Below the pieces are notes generated by a model that was not told the DNA's origin, made no database searches, and was given only the letters and a program-made list of their open reading frames with translations. Positions 1 through 11,438 of a stretch of 64,000 bases of DNA are shown here, piece by piece. This stretch comes from Phlebotomus papatasi. Lineage: Eukaryota; Arthropoda; Insecta; Diptera; Psychodidae. The position numbers and the translations under genes were made by a program. Location: contig NC_077223.1 of the NCBI RefSeq assembly GCF_024763615.1, positions 5,890,001-5,954,000 on the forward strand. The letters run 5' to 3'. How positions within the stretch are numbered: the first letter of the stretch is position 1; each line of letters begins with the position of its first letter.

Positions 1-386
1 CCCCCAAAGTTGGCATAAAAAAAAAACTTTTTAGGCATATTTTGTATGCAAATCTTTAAATGCGAATATCTCGTAAACTAGAAGAGATAGACCCCCCAAA
101 GTTGACATCAAAAAAAAATTTTTTTTTAGGCATATTTTGTATGCAAATCTTTAAATGCGAATATCTCGTAAACTAGAAGAGATAGACCCCCCAAAGTTGA
201 CATCAAAAAAAAATTTTTAGGCATATATTGTATGCAAATCTTTAAATGCGAATATCTCGTAAACTAGAAGAGATAGACCCCCCAAAGTTGGCATCAAAAA
301 AAAATTTTTTTAGGCATATTTTGTATGCAAATCTTTAAATGCGAATATCTCGTAAACTAGAAGAGATAGACCCCCAAAGTTGGCAT
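1..386. repeat. Tandem repeat, about 93-bp unit, four copies
   Basis: Four head-to-tail copies, starting near 1, 92, 187 and 278, with the start of a fifth at 371. Each begins with a C-run followed by AAAGTTGRCAT, then a variable A/T run, then a nearly invariant stretch containing AGGCATATTTTGTATGCAAA and ATCTCGTAAACTAGAAGAG. Units differ mainly in the length of the poly-A/T tract. The array is cut by the left window edge, so its real size is unknown. This is seen directly; no function is implied. Confidence 0.93.
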
Positions 387-790
387 TTCAGGATTGCGGA
401 TATCTGGGTTTTTCTTTTCGGAGTTTTGGTTTTCTGGGTTTTGACTTTTGGGATTTCGAAATTCAGGATTTTGGCTTACGGGAATTTTGGCTTTTAGGGA
501 TTTTGGTTTTCAGGATTTTGGATCTTCAGAATTTTGGTGTTCGTGATTTTAGGGATTTTGGCTTTCTGTTATTTTAGCTTTTTAGGATTCCGGATTTCGG
601 GATTTCGACACATTCGAGATTTTGACTTTTCGGGAATTTGATTTTCAAAATTTTGACTTTTCGGGATTTTGTCTTTCAGGATTTCGAATTTCGGGATTTT
701 GGCTTTCGGGATTTCGACCCGGGGGATTTTGGAGTTCGTGATTCTGACTTTCAAAATTTTGGGGTACAGCATTTTAGTCGGGACCGGTTT
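387..790. repeat. Degenerate minisatellite based on GGGATTTTGGCTTTC
   Basis: A T/G-rich stretch built from imperfect repeats of about 20 bp or less, such as GGGATTTTGGCTTTC and GGGATTTCGA, directly adjoining the 93-bp array. It stays open in more than one frame and would translate as phenylalanine-rich GF(R/Q)DF repeats on + and IPK repeats on -. This is a by-product of the repeat, not evidence of a gene. Confidence 0.8.
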
Positions 791-1813
791 CGAACATCCC
801 TGATACCGAAAATGATAGACCGGCAATGTCAGACTCGGCCGTCTTAGTACGCAATATCTCCGGTTTAGAAAGATAAATTTTCATATTTTTTTTAAACATA
901 ATCGACTCGCGCGTATGGCAAGAAAGAAGAAAAAAGAGATTATATAGATATATGGAAAATGCTTGAGAGAGAAAGATATGTGAATTTCGACTATATGTAA
1001 TTTTCCTGATCGAAAGGGTGTGCCGAAAGACGGAGCCATAAGAAATACATTTCAAATTTACCACGTGAAAAATATTTACGTGTTTTTAGGGGCAATTCAA
1101 AAATTATTTTATAAATGAACTAAAAATAAAAAGTTAAAAATTTCAAGACCTTTCCAAAAAATTCAAATTTATCAAAATCGGTTGAAGAACAGGTATAAAT
1201 CCTCGAAGTAAAAAAAGCTGAAAAAATCGATTTTTATATGCGCTTTTTCTTTGACTTCGAGAAGTAAAATTAAGATTTTATACTAGGAGGAGGCCATAGT
1301 AATGGCGCAATCCACTCCCATGGCAGTTAGACTATTTTATAAGAAGCTTTTTGAAGCCAACCGCACCCCTACTACCCCCAAAACTCAAGTCTTAAAAGTT
1401 TCAATAACTCCCGTGACCTGTAAAGAAACTTTATTACCACAAACTTATCTGGGCTTGTCACTGTTTTTTTTCTTTGCTATTTAATGAAATTAAATAAATT
1501 ATGCAGGATCGTATTATTCCATTTCCCAGAGTCTGGGATATCTATCGATCCCCGGAAAATTTAATCCTGGACAATAACTATCTCGTACAACAAACCAATT
1601 TTCTTAATCCGAGACACTTTCACCCCTTTTATCTCCCAAGCAGAAATGAGCTATGTGAGCTATTATCGTTTTAACGACAAATTAATAATCAGACAAGATT
1701 TTTTTAATAGTCGCGATTGGAAATTTCATCTCTCTCCTCAAGAAATCCTAGAATTCCTGGACAGAAAAAGTATCATGTCGTGCAATTGATCATAACCCAA
1801 CTTTTTCTTTCAG
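791..1813. other. No assigned gene; upstream of or intron before the first host exon
   Basis: AT-rich DNA. There is a possible acceptor at about 1503 (AATTATGCAG) followed by an open frame to about 1672, and a second open frame from about 1562 to 1793. Neither joins in phase with the exon at 1814 and neither resembles a family I know. It may be intron of the gene whose last exon starts at 1814. Confidence 0.4.
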
Positions 1814-1945
1814 TGCGATATCTGTGGAGCTGTTTTCCACGATTCCTGCCTCAATGCCCTGCAGCCCTGCCCCAAGTGCGACAGAAAGAAGAAAAGAGAA
1901 GACTTACCGCTGCTGGACGCCTTGGAATCTATTCGTGAGGATTGA
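1814..1945 (+). CDS. Terminal exon of a Rubicon-homology / DEF8-like zinc-binding protein (partial)
   Basis: Seen: a strong acceptor (pyrimidine tract then CAG at 1811-1813) opens a 43-codon frame starting CDICGAVFHDSCL, then QPCPKCDRKKKRED, and ending TGA at 1943-1945. AATAAA follows at 2014-2019, so this looks like a true last exon. The order CxxC, HxxC, CPxC followed by a basic stretch is the end of the C-terminal zinc domain shared by Rubicon, PLEKHM1 and DEF8 proteins. Known: these proteins act on late endosomes, lysosomes or autophagosomes, and the domain can bind Rab7. Inference: the gene reads rightward and its earlier exons lie to the left, mostly outside the window or not recognisable here. 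The short tail is closer to DEF8 than to vertebrate Rubicon, but the exact member cannot be decided from 43 residues. Confidence 0.55.
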   Translation, partial: CDICGAVFHDSCLNALQPCPKCDRKKKREDLPLLDALESIRED

Positions 1946-2013
1946 AGATTGCAAAAAATGCCCAAAATGCAAAATTCAATGTGCTTTTTGAGCCACTTCC
2001 TGCGCTTTTGTTT

Positions 2014-2019
2014 AATAAA
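2014..2019 (+). terminator. Poly(A) signal of the zinc-domain exon
   Basis: AATAAA lies about 70 bp downstream of the TGA at 1943-1945 and supports that exon as the 3' end of a gene. Confidence 0.6.
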
Positions 2020-2394
2020 TTTTACCGCTGTACCACAGAGTAATTCACACATTTCACTGCTTTTAAATGTCCACTGACAAGAACACTACAAATTTTCACG
2101 GGAGAATTGAAGAAAACACTGCTTTTTCTTTGAGAAAAATGAGAAAAAAGGAGAACAAAACTTGGAATGCGAGTCGTGGCCATCTTTAGCATCTTTAGCG
2201 GTTTGTTGTTTTCCGGAAATTCGATTTTTCGGCATTTCGCCGGAGCCCAGTAAATAATTTGTCGTTGGAGAATTTTGGAGTTAGGATGTCCATGGGAATT
2301 TTATTGGACATTTCTGACAGCAAAAGCATCATCTCAGGCAAAGTTTTGAAGAAAAGTGTTTTTGGTGGAATTTCAGGCAGAAAAGGAGGCAAAA
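2020..2394. promoter_or_regulatory. Intergenic spacer and presumed MADF-BESS promoter/5'UTR
   Basis: About 375 bp between the poly(A) signal of the upstream gene and the ATG of the MADF-BESS gene, both reading rightward. I see no TATA box or other distinct element. The promoter must lie here or overlap the upstream 3' end. Confidence 0.4.
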
Positions 2395-3263
2395 ATGCGG
2401 GATGATCCCATTCAGAACTTGAAGATTGTGCAGTTGGTGGAGAAGTATCCGCTACTATATGATAGTTCCATGAAGGAGTACGATATGAAGCAGGAAGTGG
2501 AGAAAGCTTGGAGTGCTATCGGGAGCGAGCTGCGAATGACAGGTAAAAATCCCGCGAAAATCTCTTTTGACTGGGTTTTGGTGATCACTCCTTGTCTTGG
2601 CTTTCAGCAAACCATGCTCGGGATCGTTGGCGGGTGATCCGGGGTAGTTACGTGCGCTACATGCGTCAGCAGAATTCCTCTGACGGAGAAAGCCCCAAGA
2701 AGCCCTACTACCTGGCCAATTACATGAAATTTGTAAATCCCTTCCTGAAACTGAGGGAGTCCTATCCGATGGTGAGTGAATCAAAACGTGGAATCCTGAC
2801 ACGTAAGCTGACGACTCCACGAGAGAAAAAAACCTGTGTAATCAGACTGAAACGTCGGCGGAGTTCGGGAGAATCTGCGGATCAGACTTCTAAGCCCGTT
2901 GCCGAGGACAGTTCCATCTCTATCATTGAGCCGTACTTTGAGGATGGAGAGAACAACACCGAGGAGACAGAGAAGCATCAGCAGAGGGACGTGAAGCATG
3001 TGGAGCTGTACAATATTGCAGAATCCTCATCTTCATCCCATCGCTACACGGTCATCCAGGCTGAATCCAAGAATGACGAACCGGCCAAGAGTCCAGCCAA
3101 TACAGAAGTCCAATGGCAAAAAATGGAAGTTGCAGAAGATACAGCGGACTTGCACTTCTTCAAGAGCCTCCTCCCGGAAATGGCCAATCTAACTCCGTCA
3201 AACAAGAACAAATTCAAAATTGAGGTCCTCAATGCCTTGAATCATCTTCTCTACGGGGAATAA
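2395..3263 (+). CDS. MADF-BESS domain DNA-binding protein
   Basis: Two exons, 2395-2542 and 2608-3263, joined across a 65-bp GT-AG intron, give 267 residues ending TAA. The N-terminal part is a MADF (Myb/SANT-like) domain at about residues 8-95: it opens IVQLVEKYPLLYD, has the AWSAIGSEL helix, and across the splice reads ARDRWRVIRGSYVRYMR. A basic, acidic and Ser-rich linker follows. The last 40 residues (LHFFKSLLPEMANL, then the F..EVLNAL helix) match a BESS motif, a protein-interaction module. Known: MADF-BESS proteins such as Adf-1 and Dip3 are insect transcription regulators that bind DNA through MADF and partners through BESS. ATG 2395 is chosen because it follows CAAAA and MADF proteins usually start just ahead of the domain; an in-frame GTG upstream is not needed. 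The DNA target is unknown. The 3' end converges with TECR. Confidence 0.88.
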
Positions 3264-3303
3264 TCTCACAAAGCAATTGCAAAAAAACACTTTTAAACCT
3301 TTT

Positions 3304-3322
3304 AAATAAAATAAAAATAAAT
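3304..3322 (+). terminator. Poly(A) signals of the MADF-BESS gene
   Basis: Overlapping AATAAA motifs lie about 45 bp after the TAA. An inverted AATAAA (TTTATT at 3352-3357) for TECR sits about 35 bp further on, so the two convergent transcripts end very close together or overlap. Confidence 0.7.
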
Positions 3323-3497
3323 CTTAGTTGTCTTTCACTAACAAAAAAAGTTTTATTGAATGGAATGAAGAATAATTAGTGGCAAGAATGAAACACCAGA
3401 AAATTCCTGAATATTCTCGAGATAAAAAAGAGCCCCACTAAAAAAAAAGTAACCCAAATCCTTTGGAATCGCCTTAAAAATCCCATCCCTCTCAAGT

Positions 3498-6400
3498 CTA
3501 CAGCACAAAAGGCAGGATTGCCTTCCTTTGCTTAGGATACTCCTTGAACTCCTTCCTGTAGTTCCGATGCTTGCCCAGGGCCCACATTGTCATCTGGTAC
3601 ATGCCAGCAGCTGTGAACACCAACGCTGGGAGGCATTGGGTCATGAGGGAGAAGGAGAGCCACGACAGGAATTCATAAGTGTAATTGGGACAGGAGACAA
3701 AATTGAAGAGAGCCGTCAAGGGATTAGCATCAGGACGAGGAATCTTGCGCACTGTCGTTCCTGGAGGACGCAAATTGCGCAGATTGATGTGAACAGAGAA
3801 GTTACCCAGTTCGCTAATCTGCAAAAGATTCAATATAAATTAGCTTCTGTGGAGCCTGGAGCGCAGTAAGGAGAGCGACTTCCTTACCAGGAAACCAGCC
3901 AATGCGGCGTAAACTTGCATTGTGCAGGGTGATGTGTACAGGGGATGATTAACATGGTAAGCCACATAAGCTGGAAACATAAAAGATTTTTTTTTTAATA
4001 AAATTAGAAAAATTTCAAGCGAAGACACAAACCGACGCTGTGTTTAAAATTAATAATAAGCCTGATTAAGCTTATGATAAGTGAGATTCTTAATCTAGAA
4101 GTGGTAAAAATGCATACAAATCCGATTTTCAGAAAAGCTGTGATTTTTTTTTTTGATAATCCTCATTGCGATAATCACCTTTTAAAAAGTGATTCAAAAT
4201 CTCCGATACCTTTAATTTTAAAGCCAATCATGATGACCTGAGTTCTCTTGTAATATACATAAAAGGCTTCAAGAATATTAATCTGTATCACCATTTATTT
4301 TTTTAGAGGTTATTTTTATCTCAGAATTGAAGAAAAAATTATTTGAAATACTATTTCTTCCAGGAAATTAAAATTAGATTTTATGAATTCTCACATAGGA
4401 AGTGGTCTTTGTGACGCCACAACCCACAAGAAGAAATCGAAATTTATGATGTTTTATTCTGCGCTCAGTAAATATTTTTTTTTCATCCTCAAACAAAATA
4501 GTGAATGGTTTGTGCAAGAATGACAGCTATCAGGATATTCAATGATAAAAGAAAGTAGTAAAATGTGAAAAAGGCCAGAACCATCATATTTCATCTCCAC
4601 GTCTTTCCGTCCTCTCCAAAAATCATTCTTACAGGAATATCTGAAGAACCAGACTATCGATGCATTTCATTTTTGGATATGTTTTAGGGGATGTCATGGC
4701 GAACATTTCATCGATACATCCCAGAAACCGCCGACCTCTTCTAATTATTTTAATCAGAGGAACAGAATTTCTTGTGATCAATTATTTGTCGAAAGAGGCA
4801 AAATTAAAGACTTTTTTGAATATACCCGACCTCCAAAATAATCCAAGAAATTAAAAAAAAAAATCTTTGGATTATCTGGCGGAGTTCTATGTAAGTCGCA
4901 GATCTTTTGGTGTTCGCGAGAGAATTCGTACTCTTCAAATCAAAAGACTTAGAATTTATACCACAAAAAAATTGCAAAAATTCGAAGTTTTTGGATTTAA
5001 AAAGGATGAATTCTCTGGCATTCTTTTCATGAGCTCCGTGATAATGATTTTCATCAAACTCCGTGATAGAAACCACCTTTTTGGAAACATTTTCAAAAAC
5101 TAAACGTTAAATCAATGACTTCTCGTTTGTAGTTGTTCAAGATGAACATGCACCTTCATACAAATTATCTTCAAATTAGGATTTCTTAATCTTTAAGGGA
5201 TAATAATGGGTTTTAATTCATATCGAACTACTTTTGAATAGTTAAATCGCCAGGATATTCATCATAAGTCCTCACATCCTTAAAAGGATACGAATTATTC
5301 AACACAAAAGTTGGAAAGTTTTGGCTTCACCAAGACTTTACAAGGGTTTTCGTTACCCCTACTTTTTAAGTCAATGACTTATACTTAAAGGATTTAAGGA
5401 CTACTACACTATTTTTAGATACTCTTACTACTAGGAATGTCTTGTCATTTCAATTAGAGACGAATAGTTTAACTAATATACGGATTTTAGTTTTGGTTAA
5501 ATCGAGTCATTTCACGAAGTATACAAAACAAGCCTCACTTTAACGGCAAATATTGAAGAAACTAGGATGCTAAACGATCCTAAACTTTTACCATCCTATT
5601 TTCTATATCCTTAACTCTATCTGATATCAATTTGCTACCATTCTAACAAGTAGTTTCTATGATATTAGAGATTGAAAATTGTCAAATTCTTATTGAAAGT
5701 AGGTCATTATGCTTAGTGCTAATGACACCCGTTCATTCACTTCTTGATCAGCATTTTTTCGTCAGCAAACTAAAGAATGTGCAATTTTGCAATGACGCAT
5801 TATGGGTTCACGGAGTTCACCTTAGTAATTAAGTGGGGTAAAAATGATTTTGTATAAATAGGGTTAATTTTTGTTAAATAAATCAGATTGCGATAGATTC
5901 CTGAGTTTCACTTCTAGCAGCACGAGAGTGCTTGTTCCAGAGAAATCGCATCTCCCTTTTGGCCCAAAGACCAGCGGCATCCTATTGCCTAAGGATTACC
6001 AGCGGCCAATTAGATCCCTACTGCCAGGAAACAGCGGCTTCTCTTCAAGAAGCCTTAAGACCTAGGGCAGGCTTTGAGAATATTTCTGGAGGATTTTTTC
6101 CCTAGAGGCATTCATTTGCCGGACTGCAAGGTTGGAAATTTATTTCTAACCTTGGTTAAACTCTCTCGAGGCACCCCCGGGGGTAGCCTACACAAGGGGA
6201 CATTACTGCCTTAAGCCCGGTGGCTCGAAAGAGCCGTTACTAGAGGCCGTGAAAACAGCCGAGAGTCAGTCCAAATAGTGGAAGAATCCCCCAGGAAGTT
6301 CTCACCAGAGCAAGGGAATAATCTGACGGGATTCAGATTATTCTCTTCCTCTAGCTTCGGCTTTTCAGCTGTTTGGAGCCGAAACAGTAGTGGTGGCAGC

Positions 6401-9400
6401 CAAAATCCCGAATTTTCAAAATCCTGAAAGGGATGAAATTATATGGAGGAAAAAGTTGAAAATAATTTCCTAAGACACAGAAGATTTCCCGTTGCCTCCA
6501 GCGAGCGCGGGTACAATCGTGGGAGTACCTGTGACACTTTTAAGAATTCGAGATTTTGGCGTTCGGGATTTTGGCTTTCAGATATGCAGATATATTTTAT
6601 AGGTTTCGTTCAAAAATTCGTTCAATCAAAAATTCGTTCAATGGAATTTTGAGCCCCATTGCTCATTCTACTCTCTGGTAAAGACTGACTCAGAATTCGA
6701 TTCGATTGTGCTTTGGGAATAACTCGTCGAGCACTCTCTACTCCACCTAGCGGAACTATAGCGATATCGTAACTTAAAGTTAGTCTCTGTTATAGCACCT
6801 CTCAAACTTACCGCCCCAGCTGAACAAAGATTGATACTATCACTATCACTATCGATTGATTTATATTCAATTTTAAATATATAAAGCTTGTTGAAATCTT
6901 TCTGAGGTCCTAAATAGGCTTAAGCTGATCCTCGAGAATATTTAGCTTCAAAAATTTGGCAGCAAAGGAATAAGTAAAGGTAATTTATAAAAAGAACCTC
7001 TATTCAATGATCTGAAGCCCCAAATGTAAAACAGTTTGATCTAAACCTTAACCGCCAAATTTTACATGCTAAACATTCTTGAGGATCATCCTGAGTCTTT
7101 TTGAGCCCTAAGAGTTTTTCAGAGAAGAAAAACTGAAGCTGCTTTTGATCGCAATTCTTCAAACACACAAAGAAAGGCTAATACATGCATTTAAAATTAT
7201 TTGAAGACTGCTTATGCGCTATTTGAACCATTTAACCCATTCAGTCAAAGTACCAGAAATACTTGAGAGAGAATGTTCATATTTTGGGATTAGTTTCCTA
7301 CAGATTAATAGATGAATTTTTTGAAAATTATAAAAGAAATTTTTTTACCTAGTATGGGGGCGCGGGGAGCCCCTGTCAAAAACACAACTTAACGGTCACT
7401 GAATTTAAATTCTGTTTATTAATTCATTACAAACTCTATTGTTTTAGATAGAGTAACTATCCAAGAAAACAAATTGGCAACTAGAATTCAAATCAGGAAA
7501 GAGCATGAAGGCCAATTTTAACAAATTCGACGGGATGTCAAATTTTCCGTGCGCCATTTTGAGCAAAATTTTTCCATGACTTTCCACGAAGCGAGAAAAG
7601 AACAAAAAAATTATTTTCATCTCTGTCGGACTATTTTTCCCAAGTAATTGAAGAACTAAAGTTACTAAAAATCCATTCCCGACAGCAGTTAGGACAAAAA
7701 TTTTCCAATAATAAATCATCTAAATAAAATCACTCAATTTGCGTATAATGTATAATACCATGGTAATGAATGGGTTAAACTCATCAAAATCGGATTAAAA
7801 TATGATTTATGTCAATAGTCTGAAAGCTTTTTTGGTCTAAGAATTATCGTTTTAGGACACTCTTCTTAAAAGCTACTCCAATCCATGAGAACGTTTTTGT
7901 ACACTTTTGTCTAAATCCATCAAAATCGAATAAGAAACGAAGTTTTCTCGTAAAAAGTTTCTAAAAGAATTTAATTTTTCCTGAAGTTGCTAATAGGGAT
8001 ACTATTGATCCTTTACTTACAGTTCCTTTACTTGACTCACAGAACCGATAGGGAAAATTTATTTAGATAGAAATCTATTATATTTATCCCTCCACAGGGA
8101 TCAGTATCTTCTAAAAGAAGATCAGTCCCCACTTTTAAGATATTTCGCGTAACGGTTGCAAATGCATATAAATTCCTAACGTGTTTGTATGTAAAAATGA
8201 GCTTTATGGTATCAAATCCACAGACCACATGCCAGGGGGGTAAGAACCTCAAGAAAATATAAAATGTTTACAAGAATTTGATTAACTCTAAATATGTCGT
8301 AAAAATCATATAAAAAAGCGCAAAAGAATTACACAATTGCTTTTTGTTGAGAATATTTGCACTGAAACTATATATTCTGCTATAAAATTATATGTAATTT
8401 TTTGCCTCAAGCTTTTTTTTATTTAAAATAATGAAAAAAACCTGTTAAATAAGAAAATATCAAAACAGATCGAAGGATATCCAATTTCACGATAAATGCA
8501 ATAGCTGCCAAATAATTCCTAAAACAAATTTCCTGTAGAGTTTATGCTTCTCACAGCTTTGATGCAGCATATACACGATGCTTACGCTTCATTCATTTTT
8601 GAAGAATATTTTCGTGGTTTTTTTTACAGCTTTTCCATAACTGAGTAATTAACGGTAATAGAAAATGCTAAATTCATTCAGAATCCGAGTATTGTAAAGA
8701 ACTTGGAATAGCCGCGAATGCTCAAAAGTCAATTCATCGCTATTTGTTTTGTCAATGATTTTTTTTCCATCGCACTTGATCTGCTCATTAGAATCTCTGA
8801 CGTCATTGCTTAGTAGGCTTAGAAAAATATAACTGGACAAATTGACCTGACGATCATAGCAATCTCTGAGCGAGAAACAATCAAATTTACCTGTGAAGCC
8901 CCAGTAGTAGGCGCAGTTCTTGAAGAGATTCCTCAGGGGCATCGTTGCATGGGAGAACCTGTGCACAAAGATCGTTTCCAGCAATCTCTTGGCATAGTGG
9001 AATGTCCAGCAAGCCGCTGCGATGCTGCCAAAAGAGAAATCAGATTTTTTTTTCAGTTATTTTTAACTAAAGATTTCCATTGGTAAATTGTGAGGAAAAA
9101 TTATGCAATGTGTTGAACAAAAAAAAAGAAGAAGCTGATTAGCAAGGTAAATGAGTAGGGGAAATGTTGACGAAAGGCTGTTTTGCATGAAATTCTGGAA
9201 ATCATCGTCCGGAAATGGGATATTGTGAACTTACTGGACTGTTTGATGAATTGGCGCCCGGGTGTCTCCGTAGAAGATCCATGGTCTCTGGTAGATCCAC
9301 AGGTACACCAGAAGAGGTCCAGCATATTCAGCCAGAAAAACTGTGGTCCAGCCTATTTGGGGTCCTAGATCCTTGACATACAATTTGCTCCCATCCCGAA

Positions 9401-9652
9401 TGCTGAGGGATTGCATGGTCTCAGAGTCACGCAGAGATTTTCCCTTCTCGGACAGCCTGATAGCCTGTCGGTCCACGTTGAGGGATTTCTTGGCGCTGTA
9501 GACCTGCCTCTTGACCTCTGCCACCGTCGAATTGGGCTGGAGTTGGCATTTTGTCACCAACTTGGAATTATGGGCAAATAGTACCTCGACCTACAAAATT
9601 AGAAGCTCAGAAACCGGGCATATAACTCTGAATTAATTTTACTAACCTCCAT
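3498..9652 (-). CDS. Tecr: Very-long-chain trans-2-enoyl-CoA reductase (TECR/GPSN2/Sc2)
   Basis: Five minus-strand exons splice in phase: 9652-9647 (ATGGAG only), 9590-9235, 9024-8891, 3970-3888 and 3818-3498. Together they are 900 bp, 299 residues plus stop; human TECR is 308. The N-terminal third is the ubiquitin-like region (MEVEVLFAH, AIRLSEKGKSLRD). DLGPQIGWTTVFLAEYAGP and then LLETIFVHRFSHATMPL and KNCAYYWGFTAYVAYHVNHP mark the membrane steroid-5-alpha-reductase-like fold. The last exon has VSCPNYTYEFLSW and ends ILPFVL. Known: it catalyses the last step of the fatty-acid elongation cycle in the ER membrane, NADPH reduction of trans-2-enoyl-CoA. All donors and acceptors are GT-AG and every joint keeps frame, so the model is firm. 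The third intron (8890-3971) is 4.9 kb; the others are 56-210 bp. The ATG-containing microexon has only two codons before its donor. Confidence 0.95.
3971..8890 (-). other. Long third intron of TECR
   Basis: 4.9 kb of mainly AT-rich sequence between two firm TECR exons. I see short palindromes around 6160-6190 and a GC-richer patch at 5870-6420, but no recognisable coding exon, RNA gene or transposon with clear ends. The short open frames here have no family signature. Confidence 0.75.
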
Positions 9653-9909
9653 TCTCGCAAGTCACTTCTCGGGAAAATCACACGGAGAAATGGGTGAAGG
9701 TGCACAACCAGCGAGACCGTGAAAAAACGCGTCAAAATTTCGCCGTACGCAGAGGTAAGAGCCGAAGTGGCTATCACAAGCAATGAGCCGAAAAGATTTT
9801 CGGAGCTGTATACCGAATGTTTGGCCACTTCCTGATCACGATTATCCATTGACGATCACTCCATTCCGAGGGTTGAGTTATTATTAATAACAAGATTAAT
9901 AATCATGTC
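9653..9909 (-). promoter_or_regulatory. TECR 5'UTR and promoter region
   Basis: DNA just upstream of the TECR start codon. It holds a minus-strand frame at 9849-9607 that begins MDNRDQEVAKHSV but shows no family signature, so I read it as leader sequence. It is bounded upstream by a MITE starting at 9913, which leaves about 260 bp for the promoter unless the MITE has been co-opted. Confidence 0.4.
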
Positions 9910-9912
9910 AAT

Positions 9913-10540
9913 GAGGCCATTTACATCGTCGCATTAGATTGAGATTGGATTGTCCCAAAATTCCGAATCCAATCTTGTCTGTTTACATCGTACTACTGTT
10001 GAGATTGAATTGGATTTTTAGCGGGATGCCATTTTTGTGAGGTTAAAAATGATATTTTCGATTTTTAAGTTGGATTTTTTGCTAAGATTCTTAAATTTAA
10101 CTACACAATTTGCTTAACATTACGTTCATATCATTGTTTAAGGAACTCTGCAAAAACTTCTTGGTTGCGATTTTTTTAGAGTTTATCGTCATAACAACTC
10201 CTTCTCCTGATTAACTTAGAAGAGGAGCTTAGTCTCCTTGCTTTGCCACCTCTTTTAAACTTGTCGTTGCCTATATCCTTGCCCAATACACAAGAAAAGT
10301 CCTGAAAGTTTTATTTTGTGCGACTTCCTGCTTCCTTACCAAAACAACACAAATGATGAGGTTAGTTTTAACGTCAAATGCAACTCCGAATTTAGCTTCG
10401 AGCGCTCCGAAAATGTTTGGGACAATTTTGGGACAATTTGAATCCAATCCAATTCGATACGAGGGGTCGTATTGGATTTGCCGTTTATATCGAGAAAAAT
10501 TAAACAAATCCCAATCTAATACGGTGATGTAAATGGCCTC
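9913..10540. mobile_element. MITE with 35-bp terminal inverted repeats
   Basis: The left end reads GAGGCCATTTACATCGTCGC; the right end is its near-exact inverse (GATGTAAATGGCCTC). Similarity continues for about 35 bp through ATTAGATTGRGAT. AAT is present on both sides (9910-9912 and 10541-10543), consistent with a 3-bp target duplication as in PIF/Harbinger, although the usual target is TWA. It has no coding capacity and lies just upstream of TECR. Confidence 0.8.
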
Positions 10541-10714
10541 AATGCCTTTGTTCTCGGCGACTTTGACAGTCAGAATACTCGAAAGGGTACACCATCATGT
10601 AAGGCTCAAGTTAAGTAAAGTGTAAAGCTTTCTTTTAATCAACACGTGTAAACTATCCTAAAGCTTTACCATGTTTTGCTTTCATAAAATTTAGAAATAA
10701 GGTATGAAAGTTTA

Positions 10715-11306
10715 TACTGTCATATCTGTTACCTCTGTTTTAGAGGAATTTGGGTTTAGTTGATTCTCCTTGCAGAATTTGGAAAATTTCACAAGGCAGG
10801 TCTCAAACAGGGACTCCACGCCTTGAAACGTGTTTGCCTTAAAAGCTAGAGCCAAGTCATCCACGTACAAGAAGGCTTTGGACACTACCTTGCCGTAGGC
10901 CATTTTTTGCAGTCACCACAGTCACCACCTGCTTTTCTAACCACGGAACTCAATAAAAAATCTACGGTTCTCTAAAAGAACCCCAATCATCTATGCGAGG
11001 CTGTAGTCGTTTGTCAAATTGTAGATCTTTGAGAGAAGGATTCTGTGGTTAACTGTGTCAAAGGCTGCCGAGAGGTCAACGAAAGCAACACCTGTGATTT
11101 TGCCTTCCTTGAAACCATCCTCAATAAATTGAGTGAGGTTCAAAACTTGACCGGATCTGGATTTCCCAGAGCGGTACCCAGCTTGCTCTACGATCAGCTT
11201 GTCCTCTACAGCAGGTGCAATCCTTTTCAACAGCATACTTTCAAAAATTTTGAAGAGAAGTCGGGCGGTAGCTTCTCGGAACGTTGACATCATTTCCGGC
11301 CTTTAA
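10715..11306 (-). pseudogene. LINE reverse transcriptase fragment, copy 1
   Basis: Minus-strand frames carry non-LTR reverse transcriptase blocks in order: LIVEQAGYRSGKSRSGQVL, TGVAFVDLSAAFDTVNHR, MIGVLLENRRFF, then FLYVDDLALA (the YxDD site). Compared with the copy at 27058-28350, the segment between WRLQK and the YxDD block is deleted (the NGLPQGSVLAPTLFN block is missing), and there is a stop within the fragment. It is therefore dead. It belongs to the same family as the copies at 27058 and 59800. Confidence 0.85.
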
Positions 11307-11438
11307 AATTCGTCGGTTGCGTCTACCTCTGGTCGTATCTGCATTTCTTTTGTGTCAGCATTTCACGCAAGAGGGGACGTCTGTATTGTAGCTTGCACCG
11401 AATGCAGATACGGCAGAGATAGACGCAACCGACGAATT
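11307..11438. mobile_element. Short foldback element
   Basis: Arms of about 40 bp (11307-11346 and 11399-11438) are inverse copies: AATTCGTCGGTTGCGTCTAC at the left, GTAGACGCAACCGACGAATT-like at the right with a few mismatches, around a 50-bp loop. It abuts the LINE fragment exactly. No target duplication is obvious. Confidence 0.65.

Noticed and set aside
380..847. Open frames giving Phe-rich GFRDF or IPK repeats on both strands
   Set aside because: They follow from the short T/G-rich repeat itself, appear on opposite strands at once, and lack any start context or domain.
1646..1795. Open frame (…FHLSPQEILEFLDRK…) as the exon before the zinc-domain exon
   Set aside because: Possible donors leave a phase that does not match the phase-0 start at 1814, and the intron would be under 50 bp.
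9607..9849. 80-codon frame upstream of TECR
   Set aside because: It overlaps the firm TECR start exon and has no domain; best read as leader/promoter.
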